Source: Mycobacterium sp. ITM-2016-00318 (GTDB taxonomy: Bacteria; Actinomycetota; Actinomycetes; Mycobacteriales; Mycobacteriaceae). From it: a DNA stretch of 64,000 nt. The notes beneath the pieces are model-generated. The model saw only the letters and a program-made list of their open reading frames with translations, was not told where the DNA came from and did no database searches. Shown here one piece after another: positions 48,098-55,896 of this stretch. Every line of letters begins with the position of its first letter. The first letter of the stretch is position 1. Both the position numbers and the translations under genes were made by a program. The DNA lies in contig NZ_CP134400.1 in NCBI RefSeq assembly GCF_002968285.2, positions 4,092,001 to 4,156,000 of the forward strand, given 5' to 3'.

Positions 48098-49336
48098 ATG
48101 ACTATTTCCGCACGTGCGGCCCTGATGGCCGGTGTCGCGACGATCACGGCAACCGCGATGATTGCGCCTTCGGTGCAGCCTCCTCCGCCTCCGGAGCCCA
48201 CGATCCAGCTGGCGGCCTCCAGTCAAACGCTTCAGCAGCAGGCCGTTCTGCAGCAGCTCGAGTCGTCCGGTGAAGTGTTGGAATTCCTGAGGGGGATCCT
48301 TCTCGCGCCGGGCATCGGGACACCGCCGCCAGAACCCCCAACTATTCCGCCTATGCCCGTACCGGGTTCGGTGACCTCGGTCATCGAGAGCGCCTACCTG
48401 GCCATCGAGCCGTGGGTCGCCTACGGGTTCGAGGTCGGCGCGTGGGCGTTCGGTTGGGTTCCGTATATCGGCTGGCTCGCCCCGCAGATCTGGCCTATCG
48501 GGTACCAATTCGGCGAACGTCTTGTCCGAGCCATCGTCTTCAACGTCATTGACTGGCTTCAGGGCGACGGCAGCTTCATCGACAACGTGGTGGATTGGGG
48601 CGCCGCGTCCATCAACGCCTTGATCGACTTCGGGATCGATCAATGGTACTTCTGGATCGGCTTCCCGTTGCCGCCGCTTCCGGGCATCTTCACTGCCGCT
48701 GCACCCGCTACAACTCTGGCGGGGCTGACGGAAATGCCGGGGGCCGGTGCCGGAAACGCCGGCATCTTGCGCGGCCTACTCGATCGTGTTCTCAATCCTG
48801 TCAGCTCCGGCGGAGGCCTCGGCGGCGCTTCGCTGGGCTCCCTGTTCAAGAACGGGCTCGGAGGATTCGGTGACCTGCTAAGCGATCCGTTGGCGCCGCC
48901 CGATGAGGCGAAGATCTCCGACGTCAGCACAATCCCGTCGATCGTGAAAACCCCGTTCACGCCGCTCAAGGGCTTGCGAGGCAACGTTGACGCTGCTGGT
49001 CAAACCGGAGCGGGCCCCCTGGCCGCGGTGACGAAGACGGTGCGAAACGTCCGCAGCGAGATTCGGACCGGCTTCAACGCCACTAACGACGCGACCGACG
49101 CCGGCAACAACGTCGTCCGTGCCCAAGGCGCGCGCGGACCGGTGGGCAGAGCAGTCACCGAGGCAGCGGACGCCCTGCGCGGCGGCAAGCCGAACAGGAA
49201 CGCTGACGACTCCACCACGACGAAATCCGTGGCCAAGAGCGTTGGCGATACCGCGCGCAAGGTCGTCAAGGACGTCCGCCAGGCGGACCCACGTAACGCG
49301 GCGAAGGATCGACCCGCGGCCTCGGCCGACAAGTAG
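48098..49336 (+). CDS. exported GjpA-like protein, paralogue 1
   Basis: Product of 412 residues with an N-terminal hydrophobic export segment (about 7-26) and a Pro-rich linker. A Trp-rich hydrophobic domain follows (about 95-170: WVAYGFEVGAWAFGWVPYIGWLAP, by position), as in proteins annotated as 'outer membrane porin GjpA' in mycobacteria and Gordonia. A Gly-rich section and a Lys/Arg-rich C-terminal helix (SVAKSVGDTARKVVKD) complete it. Porin activity is not proven by sequence. It shares N-terminal and C-terminal features with the proteins at 52974 and 58232. It replaces the PE gene that I recall beside fbiC in M. tuberculosis. Confidence 0.7.
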   Translation: MTISARAALMAGVATITATAMIAPSVQPPPPPEPTIQLAASSQTLQQQAVLQQLESSGEVLEFLRGILLAPGIGTPPPEPPTIPPMPVPGSVTSVIESAYLAIEPWVAYGFEVGAWAFGWVPYIGWLAPQIWPIGYQFGERLVRAIVFNVIDWLQGDGSFIDNVVDWGAASINALIDFGIDQWYFWIGFPLPPLPGIFTAAAPATTLAGLTEMPGAGAGNAGILRGLLDRVLNPVSSGGGLGGASLGSLFKNGLGGFGDLLSDPLAPPDEAKISDVSTIPSIVKTPFTPLKGLRGNVDAAGQTGAGPLAAVTKTVRNVRSEIRTGFNATNDATDAGNNVVRAQGARGPVGRAVTEAADALRGGKPNRNADDSTTTKSVAKSVGDTARKVVKDVRQADPRNAAKDRPAASADK

Positions 49337-49348
49337 TCGCTAACGCCG

Positions 49349-49759
49349 TCAGTTACGCCGATAGAGCAGAAGGGCGGGCGGCAGCGCACCCGCCACGATC
49401 AGCAGCAGTAACTGCCACTGCGCGCTGAACACTGCGTCGTCACCGGGACCGGGAAAGGTCAGCACGCCGACGGTCGCCAGCCATGTCCAGAGCGGTAGGG
49501 CGGCCAGCCGCGACGAGGTCGTCCACTGCATGGCGACCCATACCAGGGCGACGTTGAGCATGCCGCTGATCAGCGCGCTGATCGGAAACGGAATTGCGCC
49601 GACGCGAAGCGGAAGAAAGAAGGCGGCGAGTATCGCTGAGAGGATGCCGTCAACGGCGAGAACCGTGAGGGCGACGGCGCGCAGAGCCCTGGTGTCGTCG
49701 GGCGACCGGCTCAGGTCGGGATGCTGTCGAGCAGCGACACGAAGGAGCCGAGCACCCAC
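49349..49759 (-). CDS. membrane protein of the mshB operon (Rv1171-like)
   Basis: The C-terminal ~115 residues form about four hydrophobic helices (VALTVLAVDGILSAILAAFF, FPISALISGMLNVALVW, LPLWTWLATVGVLTF, then LLLLIVAGALPPALLLYRRN at the end), matching my memory of Rv1171. The start is uncertain: the GTG at 49759 is the nearest standard codon, while a CTG overlapping the small gene's stop is also possible. It lies downstream of mshB and overlaps the small gene at 49711-49818 in another frame, so coupling is likely. Function unknown. Confidence 0.75.
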   Translation of the reverse strand: MGARLLRVAARQHPDLSRSPDDTRALRAVALTVLAVDGILSAILAAFFLPLRVGAIPFPISALISGMLNVALVWVAMQWTTSSRLAALPLWTWLATVGVLTFPGPGDDAVFSAQWQLLLLIVAGALPPALLLYRRN

Positions 49760-49818
49760 TGGTAGCTGTCCAGGCGGTCCTGCCAGTGCTGCAGGTTGGG
49801 ATCGAGATCCTGGTCCAT
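49711..49818 (-). CDS. 35-residue small protein between mshB and the Rv1171-like gene
   Basis: A short frame encoding 35 residues (MDQDLDPNLQHWQDRLDSYQ, then about 15 more ending SIPT), preceded by AAAGGA about six bases upstream of its ATG at 49818. The peptide is acidic and amphipathic with three aromatic residues, and looks like a real helix-forming small protein. Its stop lies where the downstream membrane gene begins in another frame. No homologue can be named. Confidence 0.55.
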   Translation of the reverse strand: MDQDLDPNLQHWQDRLDSYQWVLGSFVSLLDSIPT

Positions 49819-49872
49819 GACTGTCCTTTGTGTTTGCGGCCACTCGGTCGAAGCTTAACCCGTATTTGCCGG

Positions 49873-50754
49873 TTATCCGACAGTCAATCCGGCAAGAAGG
49901 TCGTTTTCCCAGCCGCGGTGGTCTCGGTCGCCGGGCTCTCCGGAGACGAGGATGTAGTGCTCTTCGGCCGCGAGGGGCAACGCGATGTTGTTGGACAACG
50001 CGAAAGAGCGGCCGTCGGGAGCCACGGTGACCTGGGTGGCGTGTGCGCGCATCGCAGCGATCTTGGCGGGCAGGTGCTCGCCCGCGTCGATGACGGCGTC
50101 GATCTTGTCGTCGGGATAGCCGAACGGGACCATGTCGATGGTCACCCGCACCCAGTCGGCGGGGACGCCGTCGAGGTTCTCTAGAGCCGCGCCCATCGCG
50201 CTTTTGGCGATGACGGTCCAGTAGAACTTGGGGACGTGCCACGGCTCGCCCGGATAGTCGCGTCCTGCTGATGCGGCAACGGCTTCGGTTGTGACACGGT
50301 GGGCTTGGATGTGGTCGGGATGGCCGTAGCCGCCGTCAGGGTCATAGGTGACGACAACGTGCGGCCTTACTTGGCGGATGATGGCGACGAGTTCGCCGAC
50401 GGCCTCGCGCATGTCGGCGTCGGCGAACCGCTGACGGTGTCGCGATGCCGTGCCTTCCATGCCGGAGTCCCGCCAATGACCGGGCCCGCCAAGGAAATTC
50501 GGCTCTTCGACGCCGAGGGCGTTGAGTGCTTTGGTCAGTTCACTGATGCGATACCCGCCGAGTTGGTCTGCGACGTCGACGGCAAGCTGGGCGTACTTGT
50601 CGCCGATGACCTCGCCCTCTTCGCCAAGGGTGCAGGTGACGACGTGAACGTCAGCGCCTTGGGCGATGTAGTGCGCGATGGTGGCGCCCGTCGTCAACGT
50701 CTCATCGTCCGGATGCGCATGGACGAAGAGCAGGCGGGGCGTTTCGGTTGGCAT
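49873..50754 (-). CDS. mshB: GlcNAc-Ins deacetylase (mycothiol biosynthesis)
   Basis: Zinc-dependent LmbE-family deacetylase converting GlcNAc-inositol to GlcN-inositol for mycothiol. The 293-residue product has AHPDDE (His12, Asp15 zinc/catalytic region) at the N-terminus, the second zinc His in [10 protein letters not shown] and the MshB-specific [16 protein letters not shown]. Matches Rv1170. It is divergent from the glutaminyl cyclase gene. Part of its 5' end is duplicated in decayed form at 52080-52376. Confidence 0.96.
   Translation of the reverse strand: MPTETPRLLFVHAHPDDETLTTGATIAHYIAQGADVHVVTCTLGEEGEVIGDKYAQLAVDVADQLGGYRISELTKALNALGVEEPNFLGGPGHWRDSGMEGTASRHRQRFADADMREAVGELVAIIRQVRPHVVVTYDPDGGYGHPDHIQAHRVTTEAVAASAGRDYPGEPWHVPKFYWTVIAKSAMGAALENLDGVPADWVRVTIDMVPFGYPDDKIDAVIDAGEHLPAKIAAMRAHATQVTVAPDGRSFALSNNIALPLAAEEHYILVSGEPGDRDHRGWENDLLAGLTVG
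50460..50754 (-). repeat. mshB 5' segment, parent copy of a direct duplication
   Basis: This stretch recurs at 52080-52376 in the same orientation. In a 70-base stretch (50484-50553 against 52106-52175) 66 bases are identical by count. The two copies bracket the glutaminyl cyclase gene and lie about 1.6 kb apart. Confidence 0.9.
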
Positions 50755-50802
50755 CGTTCAGACACCTTAGCTGGCGGGGTTCGCTTCGCTACTGTGGATG
50801 AG

Positions 50803-51636
50803 GTGGGCGAATCTGAGCGGGCGATTCGCGCGCCTCATTGGTTGATCGTCTGCGTCGCAACGGTAGTGACAGCTGGAGCGGGTTGCGGAAATGCGGCGGT
50901 CAGCGATGAGGGCGAAGGCACAAACCCTTCTGAGCCCGGGACGACGGCTGTGGCCAGCTTGGTGCCGGCCATCATCGCAGAGACCCCGCACGACGCCACC
51001 GCCTTCACCGAAGGCTTGGTTTTCGATGGCCCACGGCTGTACGAGAGCACGGGAAACTTCGGTACGTCTCAATTGCGGGAAATCGACCCGGCGACCGGGG
51101 CGACGCTTCGCTCGGCTGACCTACCCCCGGACTTCTATGGCGAAGGGATTGCCGTGGTTGGCGATCGCATCTGGCAGCTGACGTGGAGGAACGGCGTCGC
51201 TATCGAATGGGACAAGCCGAGCATGAAACCGCTACGGCAAGTTCGCGTAGACGGTGAGAGCTGGGGGCTCTGCTACGACGGAGAGCGTCTCATTCGGAGC
51301 GACGGCACCGACCGGCTCCACTTTCATGATCCTGCCGCGTTCACCGAGACCGGATCGGTCGCGGTCACCTTTGAAGGTAACCCGCTGCGTCAACTCAACG
51401 AACTGGAATGTGTTGACGGCCAGGTGTGGGGAAACGTCTTCATGACCGATCGAATTGTTCGGATTGATCCGCGAACAGGCGATGTCACCGCGATGGTCGA
51501 TGCCCGCCGTCTCGTCGACGACAAGCGAAGGGGTAGAGAGGAAGTGCTCAATGGCATCGCGTTCGCAGGAAGCGGCGAGTTCCTGCTCACTGGCAAGTAC
51601 TGGCCGACCATGTTCCGTGTTCGCCTAGACGGGTGA
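50803..51636 (+). CDS. glutaminyl-peptide cyclotransferase, lipoprotein
   Basis: Beta-propeller glutaminyl cyclase of the plant/bacterial type that converts N-terminal Gln to pyroglutamate. The product of about 277 residues has an N-terminal signal with a lipobox (TAGAGC, Cys near residue 28), so it should be anchored outside the membrane. Family blocks are HDATAFTEGLVFDG, LYESTGNFGTSQLREID, FYGEGIAVVGDRIWQLTW and LNELECVDGQVWGNV. GTG codons at 50794 and 50803 are alternative starts. It is divergent from mshB and is flanked by two copies of an mshB segment. Confidence 0.85.
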   Translation: MGESERAIRAPHWLIVCVATVVTAGAGCGNAAVSDEGEGTNPSEPGTTAVASLVPAIIAETPHDATAFTEGLVFDGPRLYESTGNFGTSQLREIDPATGATLRSADLPPDFYGEGIAVVGDRIWQLTWRNGVAIEWDKPSMKPLRQVRVDGESWGLCYDGERLIRSDGTDRLHFHDPAAFTETGSVAVTFEGNPLRQLNELECVDGQVWGNVFMTDRIVRIDPRTGDVTAMVDARRLVDDKRRGREEVLNGIAFAGSGEFLLTGKYWPTMFRVRLDG

Positions 51637-51665
51637 AAGCGCTTCCGCGGGAGAAGCGCCTCGCC

Positions 51666-52044
51666 TCACTTGCACAGGTCGGCGATTTTCTTTCGGTCCT
51701 GCTCTGCGTTCGCAAGGCGCGGCGCTTGTTCCGAGTTCGAGTTTGGGATTCCGGCCAACGCGTTCATGCCGATCGCTTGCAGATTGGCGGCGAAGGAACG
51801 AACCGAGTCAGCTAATTCCGACGGAGTGTCCGGGCGGACGCTACTCAGCAGATAGTCGCCGCCACCGAACATTGCCAGACGCGAATTGCCGGCAACGGCT
51901 GCCTGCGCGACGGGCTCTGCGCCGAGGTCGTTGTGCGTCTGCATGGCGACGGCTGCTGTAATCGTCTTGAATGTGGTGCGGACGGCGGGCCTTGGGGTCG
52001 TCCTCGTCCGTGCCGGCCGTCGGTTCTGGAGCAGCGGTTGATTT
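51666..52044 (-). pseudogene. C-terminal remnant of an exported-type protein fused to the mshB fragment
   Basis: About 115 codons ([17 protein letters not shown] ... [24 protein letters not shown] ... [15 protein letters not shown]) look like the end of a mycobacterial secreted protein but have no start or signal peptide of their own. The frame runs straight from the mshB fragment into this stretch, so the two remnants are fused. I read it as debris from a deletion or insertion event. The parent protein is unknown. Confidence 0.6.
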
Positions 52045-52376
52045 TCCCACCAGCGCCCATGTCGCGGTGCCATGTCTTCCTTGCCGAAGTCGCGCCAATA
52101 ACCCGGCCCGCCAAGAAAATTAGGCTCTTCGACGCCGAGGGCATTGAGTGCTTTCGTCAGTTCACTGATGCGATATCCGCCCAGTTGGTCTGCGGCGTCG
52201 ACGGCAAGCTGGGCGTACTTGTTCCCGATTACTTCACCCTCCTCGGAGGGTGCAGGTGACGACTGCGACCTTGACGCCGCGGGCGACATAGTGCGCGATC
52301 GTGCCACCGGTCGTCAGCGTCTCGTCGTCCGGACAGGCGTGTACGAACAGCAAGCCAGGGCTTCGCGGATCGGCAT
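52045..52376 (-). pseudogene. decayed partial copy of mshB
   Basis: Copy of about the first 105 codons of mshB. It is broken three ways: a two-base gain just after its ATG (52376), a two-base loss after TCTL near 52255 that splits the frame, and truncation near [10 protein letters not shown], after which unrelated sequence follows. The AHPDDE zinc motif has become ACPDDE, removing a zinc ligand. It cannot make an active deacetylase. It is the same orientation as mshB. Confidence 0.85.
52080..52376 (-). repeat. second copy of the mshB 5' segment
   Basis: Direct duplicate of 50460-50754. It is diverged and frameshifted, but most bases remain identical. See the parent copy for the counted stretch. 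Confidence 0.88.
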
Positions 52377-52973
52377 CGCGCTGCACATACCCTCGCGGCG
52401 GAATCGGCCCCCTGCACCCTTGCGGTCGAGTCACGTCCCACAGAGCGGGCACAATGCCCGCCAGCACGCGGCGCGTCGCGCAACAGAGCGGCAAATCATC
52501 AAATTGTTTAACTTATTTACGAGAGCGTTAGTTAACAGCCGGCGCTGGATTTCGACAGGCTCGCCTCAATTTGCCAGATCACGACGATGGGCTCGCAATC
52601 TGCGGTCAGCGGATTCCGAGGGCATCGCTCAAACGCTGGTTTCTGGAGTGCGCACACCGGGCCATATTCGGAGTGGATACTGGATAAAAGCCGAGATGAG
52701 CGCACTCCGTCGGCCGGTCACAAACCTGCGTGCGGACTCAGCAAATCCGCGGGACGGGCGCAAAACTATCGGGCTCGACGGCGCTCTGCGCTCGAGGTTT
52801 GCCATGGTGTTAGCCTAACGACATTTGCTCGTAATCAGCTATCTCCAGGACATAAGGGAGATTATTGCGATCGCAATCAATTCATGTTGACCCGAGCAAA
52901 CCTGAGAATTAACTGAAATCTCTGGCATACATTCCTGAGTGCTGCATATCACAGCCACGCCAGGAGGACCCCG
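52377..52973. other. gene-free spacer upstream of gjpA-like 2
   Basis: About 600 bases with several AT-rich patches (52490-52545 and 52830-52940), unusual for this genome. Open frames here lack ribosome sites and family features. A perfect 14-base palindrome ATTGCGATCGCAAT lies at 52864-52877, 97 bases before the next gene. AGGAGG at 52961-52966 serves the 52974 start. The spacer may hold remnants of the gene lost beside the mshB copy. Confidence 0.5.
52864..52877. promoter_or_regulatory. 14-bp perfect palindrome upstream of gjpA-like 2
   Basis: ATTGCGATCGCAAT is fully self-complementary in an AT-rich spacer, about one promoter length upstream of the exported protein gene. It is a candidate operator; no cognate regulator is next to it. 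Confidence 0.35.
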
Positions 52974-54230
52974 ATGCAACTGTCACTACGCCCATACGTA
53001 ACCGCCGGTATGGCGATAGCCGGAGCGAGCGTCATCGCCCTAGCTCCGATCCAACCGAGGTCGACCGATATTCAGATTCCCAACCCTGCGGTCGTTCGCG
53101 ACGTACAGCTTGCTGGGGTCGTCGACGAGGCGATCAACGAATTGCTCTTCACCCTCGTTGCTTCGCCGACCGTTCAAATCAGTGAAGCCCTCTTGGTGCC
53201 GTTGGCAGAAGCCCTCGGGATCGATCCAGCGCTAGCGGCGTCGCTCCCCCTTGCGTCCTTGGGCCTCGTTGGTCCGGTCATCAGCGGCGGAGGAGCGACC
53301 GGGGTGGCTCTCCAGAGCCTCATCGACGCTTTCGACGCCGATAATCCCTTGGAAGCGCTTGCTGTCGCGCTTATCGCCACCGGTCCCGCAACCATCATCG
53401 ATGGCGTAGTCAACGGCGGATACGGACCCAACCTGTCCGAACTGGTGATTCCTCTGCTACCGCCACTCCCGCGGGTGGGCGTTTTCCCTGTGGGCTGTAA
53501 CCCGACGAGCGCAACGTGCGTGTCCGTTCAACCAACGTACGGAACCCAGATCTTCGCGCCGGGGCTTATCACGCCGGCGGGCATCGTGACGCAAATTCTC
53601 CCGGGTATCCCTCCGAGCCCATTGCCCAGGATCGTCATCACCCCCACTCTGCCGGGCACATTCCCAGTGCTCCAGACGCTGACCGAGGCGCTCTTCGGTG
53701 CGCTTGGTGATGCGCCTGGTCTGGGTGATCTTCCTGGTTTGGGTGATCTTCCTGGTCTGGGTGATCTTCCCGGTCTTGGGGGTTTCCTTGGCAACTCCTC
53801 GACCGCAAACTTGGCGAGCGCGAAGGTTGTCGACCCAGCGGCGAAGAATGTTGTCACGCTGGACGCGTCACCCAACAAGGACCAGGACACCGCGCCGGAC
53901 CCCGAACTGGCGGGACCCCCGGAGGGCCTGCCTGGTCAGGCGGGAGGCCCCGCAAAGCGGGTTCGCGCGGTCCTCGACGCCGCTACCCAGCCGGGTAAGG
54001 AACTCGGCGCGAATATCGCCGCTGCGGCCAAGCCGCCGGGCGGCACAACGGCCATGCGTGGTCCCGTCGTATTCGACCCGCCAACCACGCCCGGAGACAA
54101 GTCCGAGGACGCCAAGAACGGCGTCCGCCCCGGTGCCGGAATCAGCGCGGTTGCCAAGAAAATTGGCGACACCGTGCGGAACACACTCGGCGGCGGAACG
54201 CCAAAGACGAGCAGCGCCGACGACGAGTAG
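52974..54230 (+). CDS. exported GjpA-like protein, paralogue 2, with hexapeptide repeat tract
   Basis: Product of 418 residues: export signal at about 8-30 (VTAGMAIAGASVIALAP), a helical N-terminal domain, a Pro-rich hydrophobic middle with two cysteines (PVGCNPTSATC), then three GLGDLP repeats and a partial fourth (residues 249-270), and an acidic/Lys-rich C-terminal region ending SADDE. N-terminus and basic C-terminal helix (AVAKKIGDTVRNTLG) match paralogue 1. A strong AGGAGG precedes the ATG. A terminator hairpin follows at 54251-54285. Cell-envelope location is likely; molecular function is unproven. Confidence 0.72.
   Translation: MQLSLRPYVTAGMAIAGASVIALAPIQPRSTDIQIPNPAVVRDVQLAGVVDEAINELLFTLVASPTVQISEALLVPLAEALGIDPALAASLPLASLGLVGPVISGGGATGVALQSLIDAFDADNPLEALAVALIATGPATIIDGVVNGGYGPNLSELVIPLLPPLPRVGVFPVGCNPTSATCVSVQPTYGTQIFAPGLITPAGIVTQILPGIPPSPLPRIVITPTLPGTFPVLQTLTEALFGALGDAPGLGDLPGLGDLPGLGDLPGLGGFLGNSSTANLASAKVVDPAAKNVVTLDASPNKDQDTAPDPELAGPPEGLPGQAGGPAKRVRAVLDAATQPGKELGANIAAAAKPPGGTTAMRGPVVFDPPTTPGDKSEDAKNGVRPGAGISAVAKKIGDTVRNTLGGGTPKTSSADDE
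53718..53789 (+). repeat. 18-bp tandem repeat coding for GLGDLP
   Basis: Three full 18-base units (53718-53735, 53736-53753, 53754-53771) differing at single positions, then a partial unit, all in frame. A degenerate unit (LGDAP) precedes. Slippage would change the protein by six residues without frameshift, so length variation among strains is expected. Confidence 0.85.
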
Positions 54231-54250
54231 AGCTAGCTGCACAACTGAAC

Positions 54251-54285
54251 GAGTCAGCCCTCTTCCCAGCGAAGGGGGCTGACTC
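54251..54285 (+). terminator. hairpin terminator after gjpA-like 2
   Basis: GAGTCAGCCC (54251-54260) pairs perfectly with GGGCTGACTC (54276-54285) around a 15-base loop, followed by TGTTG. It lies 20 bases after the stop codon. Confidence 0.7.
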
Positions 54286-54363
54286 TGTTGAACCGCACGG
54301 TGAAGGCTTCACCCACCGCCACGCATCGCCGCCGATGACCACCACCGACCCAAACGGGTCTCG

Positions 54364-55656
54364 GTGGCATACATTCAGCCCGTGAGTCGGCGCACGCTCG
54401 AATTTGGCTGCGGCATCATCCTCGTCGGGCTCCTCGCCGGAGTCGCCGGTCTCTGCACCACACTGCTGCTGCGCTTCGTTGAGCACCTGACGTATCACTA
54501 CGCGTTCGGCACCCTGCTCTCCGGCGTCACCGGAAGCAGTCCCGTACGGCGCGCGGTGGGACCGATGATCGGTGGAGCGCTCGCCGGTTTGGGCTGGTGG
54601 ATGCTTCGTCGACGAACCGAGGTGCCGCCGCTGGCCGACACCATCGCCAACCACCGACGCATCCCGCGGTTGCCTCTGACCATCGACGCGGCACTGCAGG
54701 TATTGATCGTCGGCTCGGGAGCATCACTTGGCCGCGAAGGCGCGCCACGTCAATTCGCCGCAGCCCTCAGCGATCTCGGCACCTCTCGGTGGTCACTGAC
54801 GGAGCGGGACCGCGAGATCCTGCTGTCTTGCGCCGCCGGCGCAGGCCTGGCAGCCGTCTACAGCGTTCCGATCGGCGGCGCCCTATTCGCGACCGCAATC
54901 CTGCTCAAGACGTGGCATCCTCGAGCCGTCGGTACTGCCTTGATCACCTCGAGCCTTGCGGTCGCGGTGGCATCACCAGTCACGCATGAGGCCACGCCCC
55001 TGGAATGGCCGAATCCCCAATTGTCTTATCTGCTCGCGGCATCCGCGATCGTGCTGGCACCACTTGCTCTCGGTGTCGGCTTAGGGTTCAACCACATCAT
55101 GGCGCGAGCGCGGCCGGCGACGCTCATGAAATCTTGGGTGCTGATACCCTCGATCGCCGCTGCAGGCCTCCTCATCGGTCTCTGTTCGATCCAATACCCA
55201 GAGCTACCCGGGAACGGCAAGAGCATCCTGACGATCAGCCTGAACAGTGGGCTCACCTTGGGCGCTGCCGCACTACTTCTGTTCCTCAAACCGCTCCTCA
55301 CCGCGGTTTTCCTTCGCGCAGGCGCAGTCGGCGGAATGCTTACTCCCGCACTGGCCACGGGCGCGGCATTGGGATCGGTTGTCGCGCTGTCGATCAACAT
55401 GTGGACCGAACACCACGTCAGCGTGCCCGCGGTCTCGTTGACGTGCGCAGCCGGTGTACTCGCGATTACGCAACGGGCGCCGATCTGGGCGGCGATCTTC
55501 GTGTGGGAGCTCGCGCGCCCGCCGTGGTGGCTGCTCGCCCCGTTCCTGGTTGCGGCAGTATCAGCCCACCTACTTCAGGTTGCTGTCAAGGGGCGTCGGA
55601 ATGCTCACTCGGATAGCCCTTCCGGCGGAGGTGCTGTGGCGGTTACTACCGAGTAA
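54364..55656 (+). CDS. ClC-family chloride channel/transporter
   Basis: Integral membrane protein of 430 residues with about 10-11 hydrophobic helices. The ClC signature GSGASLGREGAPRQFAA contains the GREGP-type selectivity segment (here GREGA), and the YPELPGNGKSIL and AGAVGGMLTPALATGAALG blocks are also family features. It has no cytoplasmic CBS domains. It may act as a chloride channel or a Cl-/H+ exchanger; I did not see the proton-glutamate pair clearly. GTG codons at 54364 and 54382 are alternative starts with weak ribosome sites. A hairpin follows at 55667-55687. Confidence 0.85.
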   Translation: MAYIQPVSRRTLEFGCGIILVGLLAGVAGLCTTLLLRFVEHLTYHYAFGTLLSGVTGSSPVRRAVGPMIGGALAGLGWWMLRRRTEVPPLADTIANHRRIPRLPLTIDAALQVLIVGSGASLGREGAPRQFAAALSDLGTSRWSLTERDREILLSCAAGAGLAAVYSVPIGGALFATAILLKTWHPRAVGTALITSSLAVAVASPVTHEATPLEWPNPQLSYLLAASAIVLAPLALGVGLGFNHIMARARPATLMKSWVLIPSIAAAGLLIGLCSIQYPELPGNGKSILTISLNSGLTLGAAALLLFLKPLLTAVFLRAGAVGGMLTPALATGAALGSVVALSINMWTEHHVSVPAVSLTCAAGVLAITQRAPIWAAIFVWELARPPWWLLAPFLVAAVSAHLLQVAVKGRRNAHSDSPSGGGAVAVTTE

Positions 55657-55666
55657 CCCAGGTTGG

Positions 55667-55687
55667 GAACCGAGCCTTCTTCGGTTC
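55667..55687 (+). terminator. hairpin after the ClC gene
   Basis: GAACCGA (55667-55673) and TCGGTTC (55681-55687) pair perfectly around a 7-base loop, 10 bases after the ClC stop. There is no U-tract. Confidence 0.5.
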
Positions 55688-55853
55688 GCCAGTCGCTATC
55701 TGATCCACAGCCAATCGATCGGTAGGTAATCCGATGCAAAGCTGACGCAGAAGGCTTTCGAATGGTCTTTACGACGCGCACTGCGCAACGGAATCCAGAG
55801 TCCGGCTCCCGGCGGCAGCTAGAGCAATCAACAAATCCCAGTAACCGCTCAAG

Positions 55854-55887
55854 GATCGGCCCCCTCCCGCCCGCCAGGGGGCTGATC
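55854..55887 (-). terminator. hairpin after lpqW
   Basis: Arms 55854-55865 and 55876-55887 pair at 11 of 12 positions with a GC-rich GCCCCCT core. It begins about 10 bases after the lpqW stop and probably ends that transcript. Confidence 0.65.
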
Positions 55888-55896
55888 TCTTTGGGC

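Noticed and set aside
52144..52916. Plus-strand open frames in the spacer before gjpA-like 2
   Set aside because: No ribosome site, no family pattern, and partly antisense to mshB debris.
53718..53789. Possible CRISPR-like repeat array
   Set aside because: Units are contiguous 18-mers without spacers and lie in frame within a protein gene.
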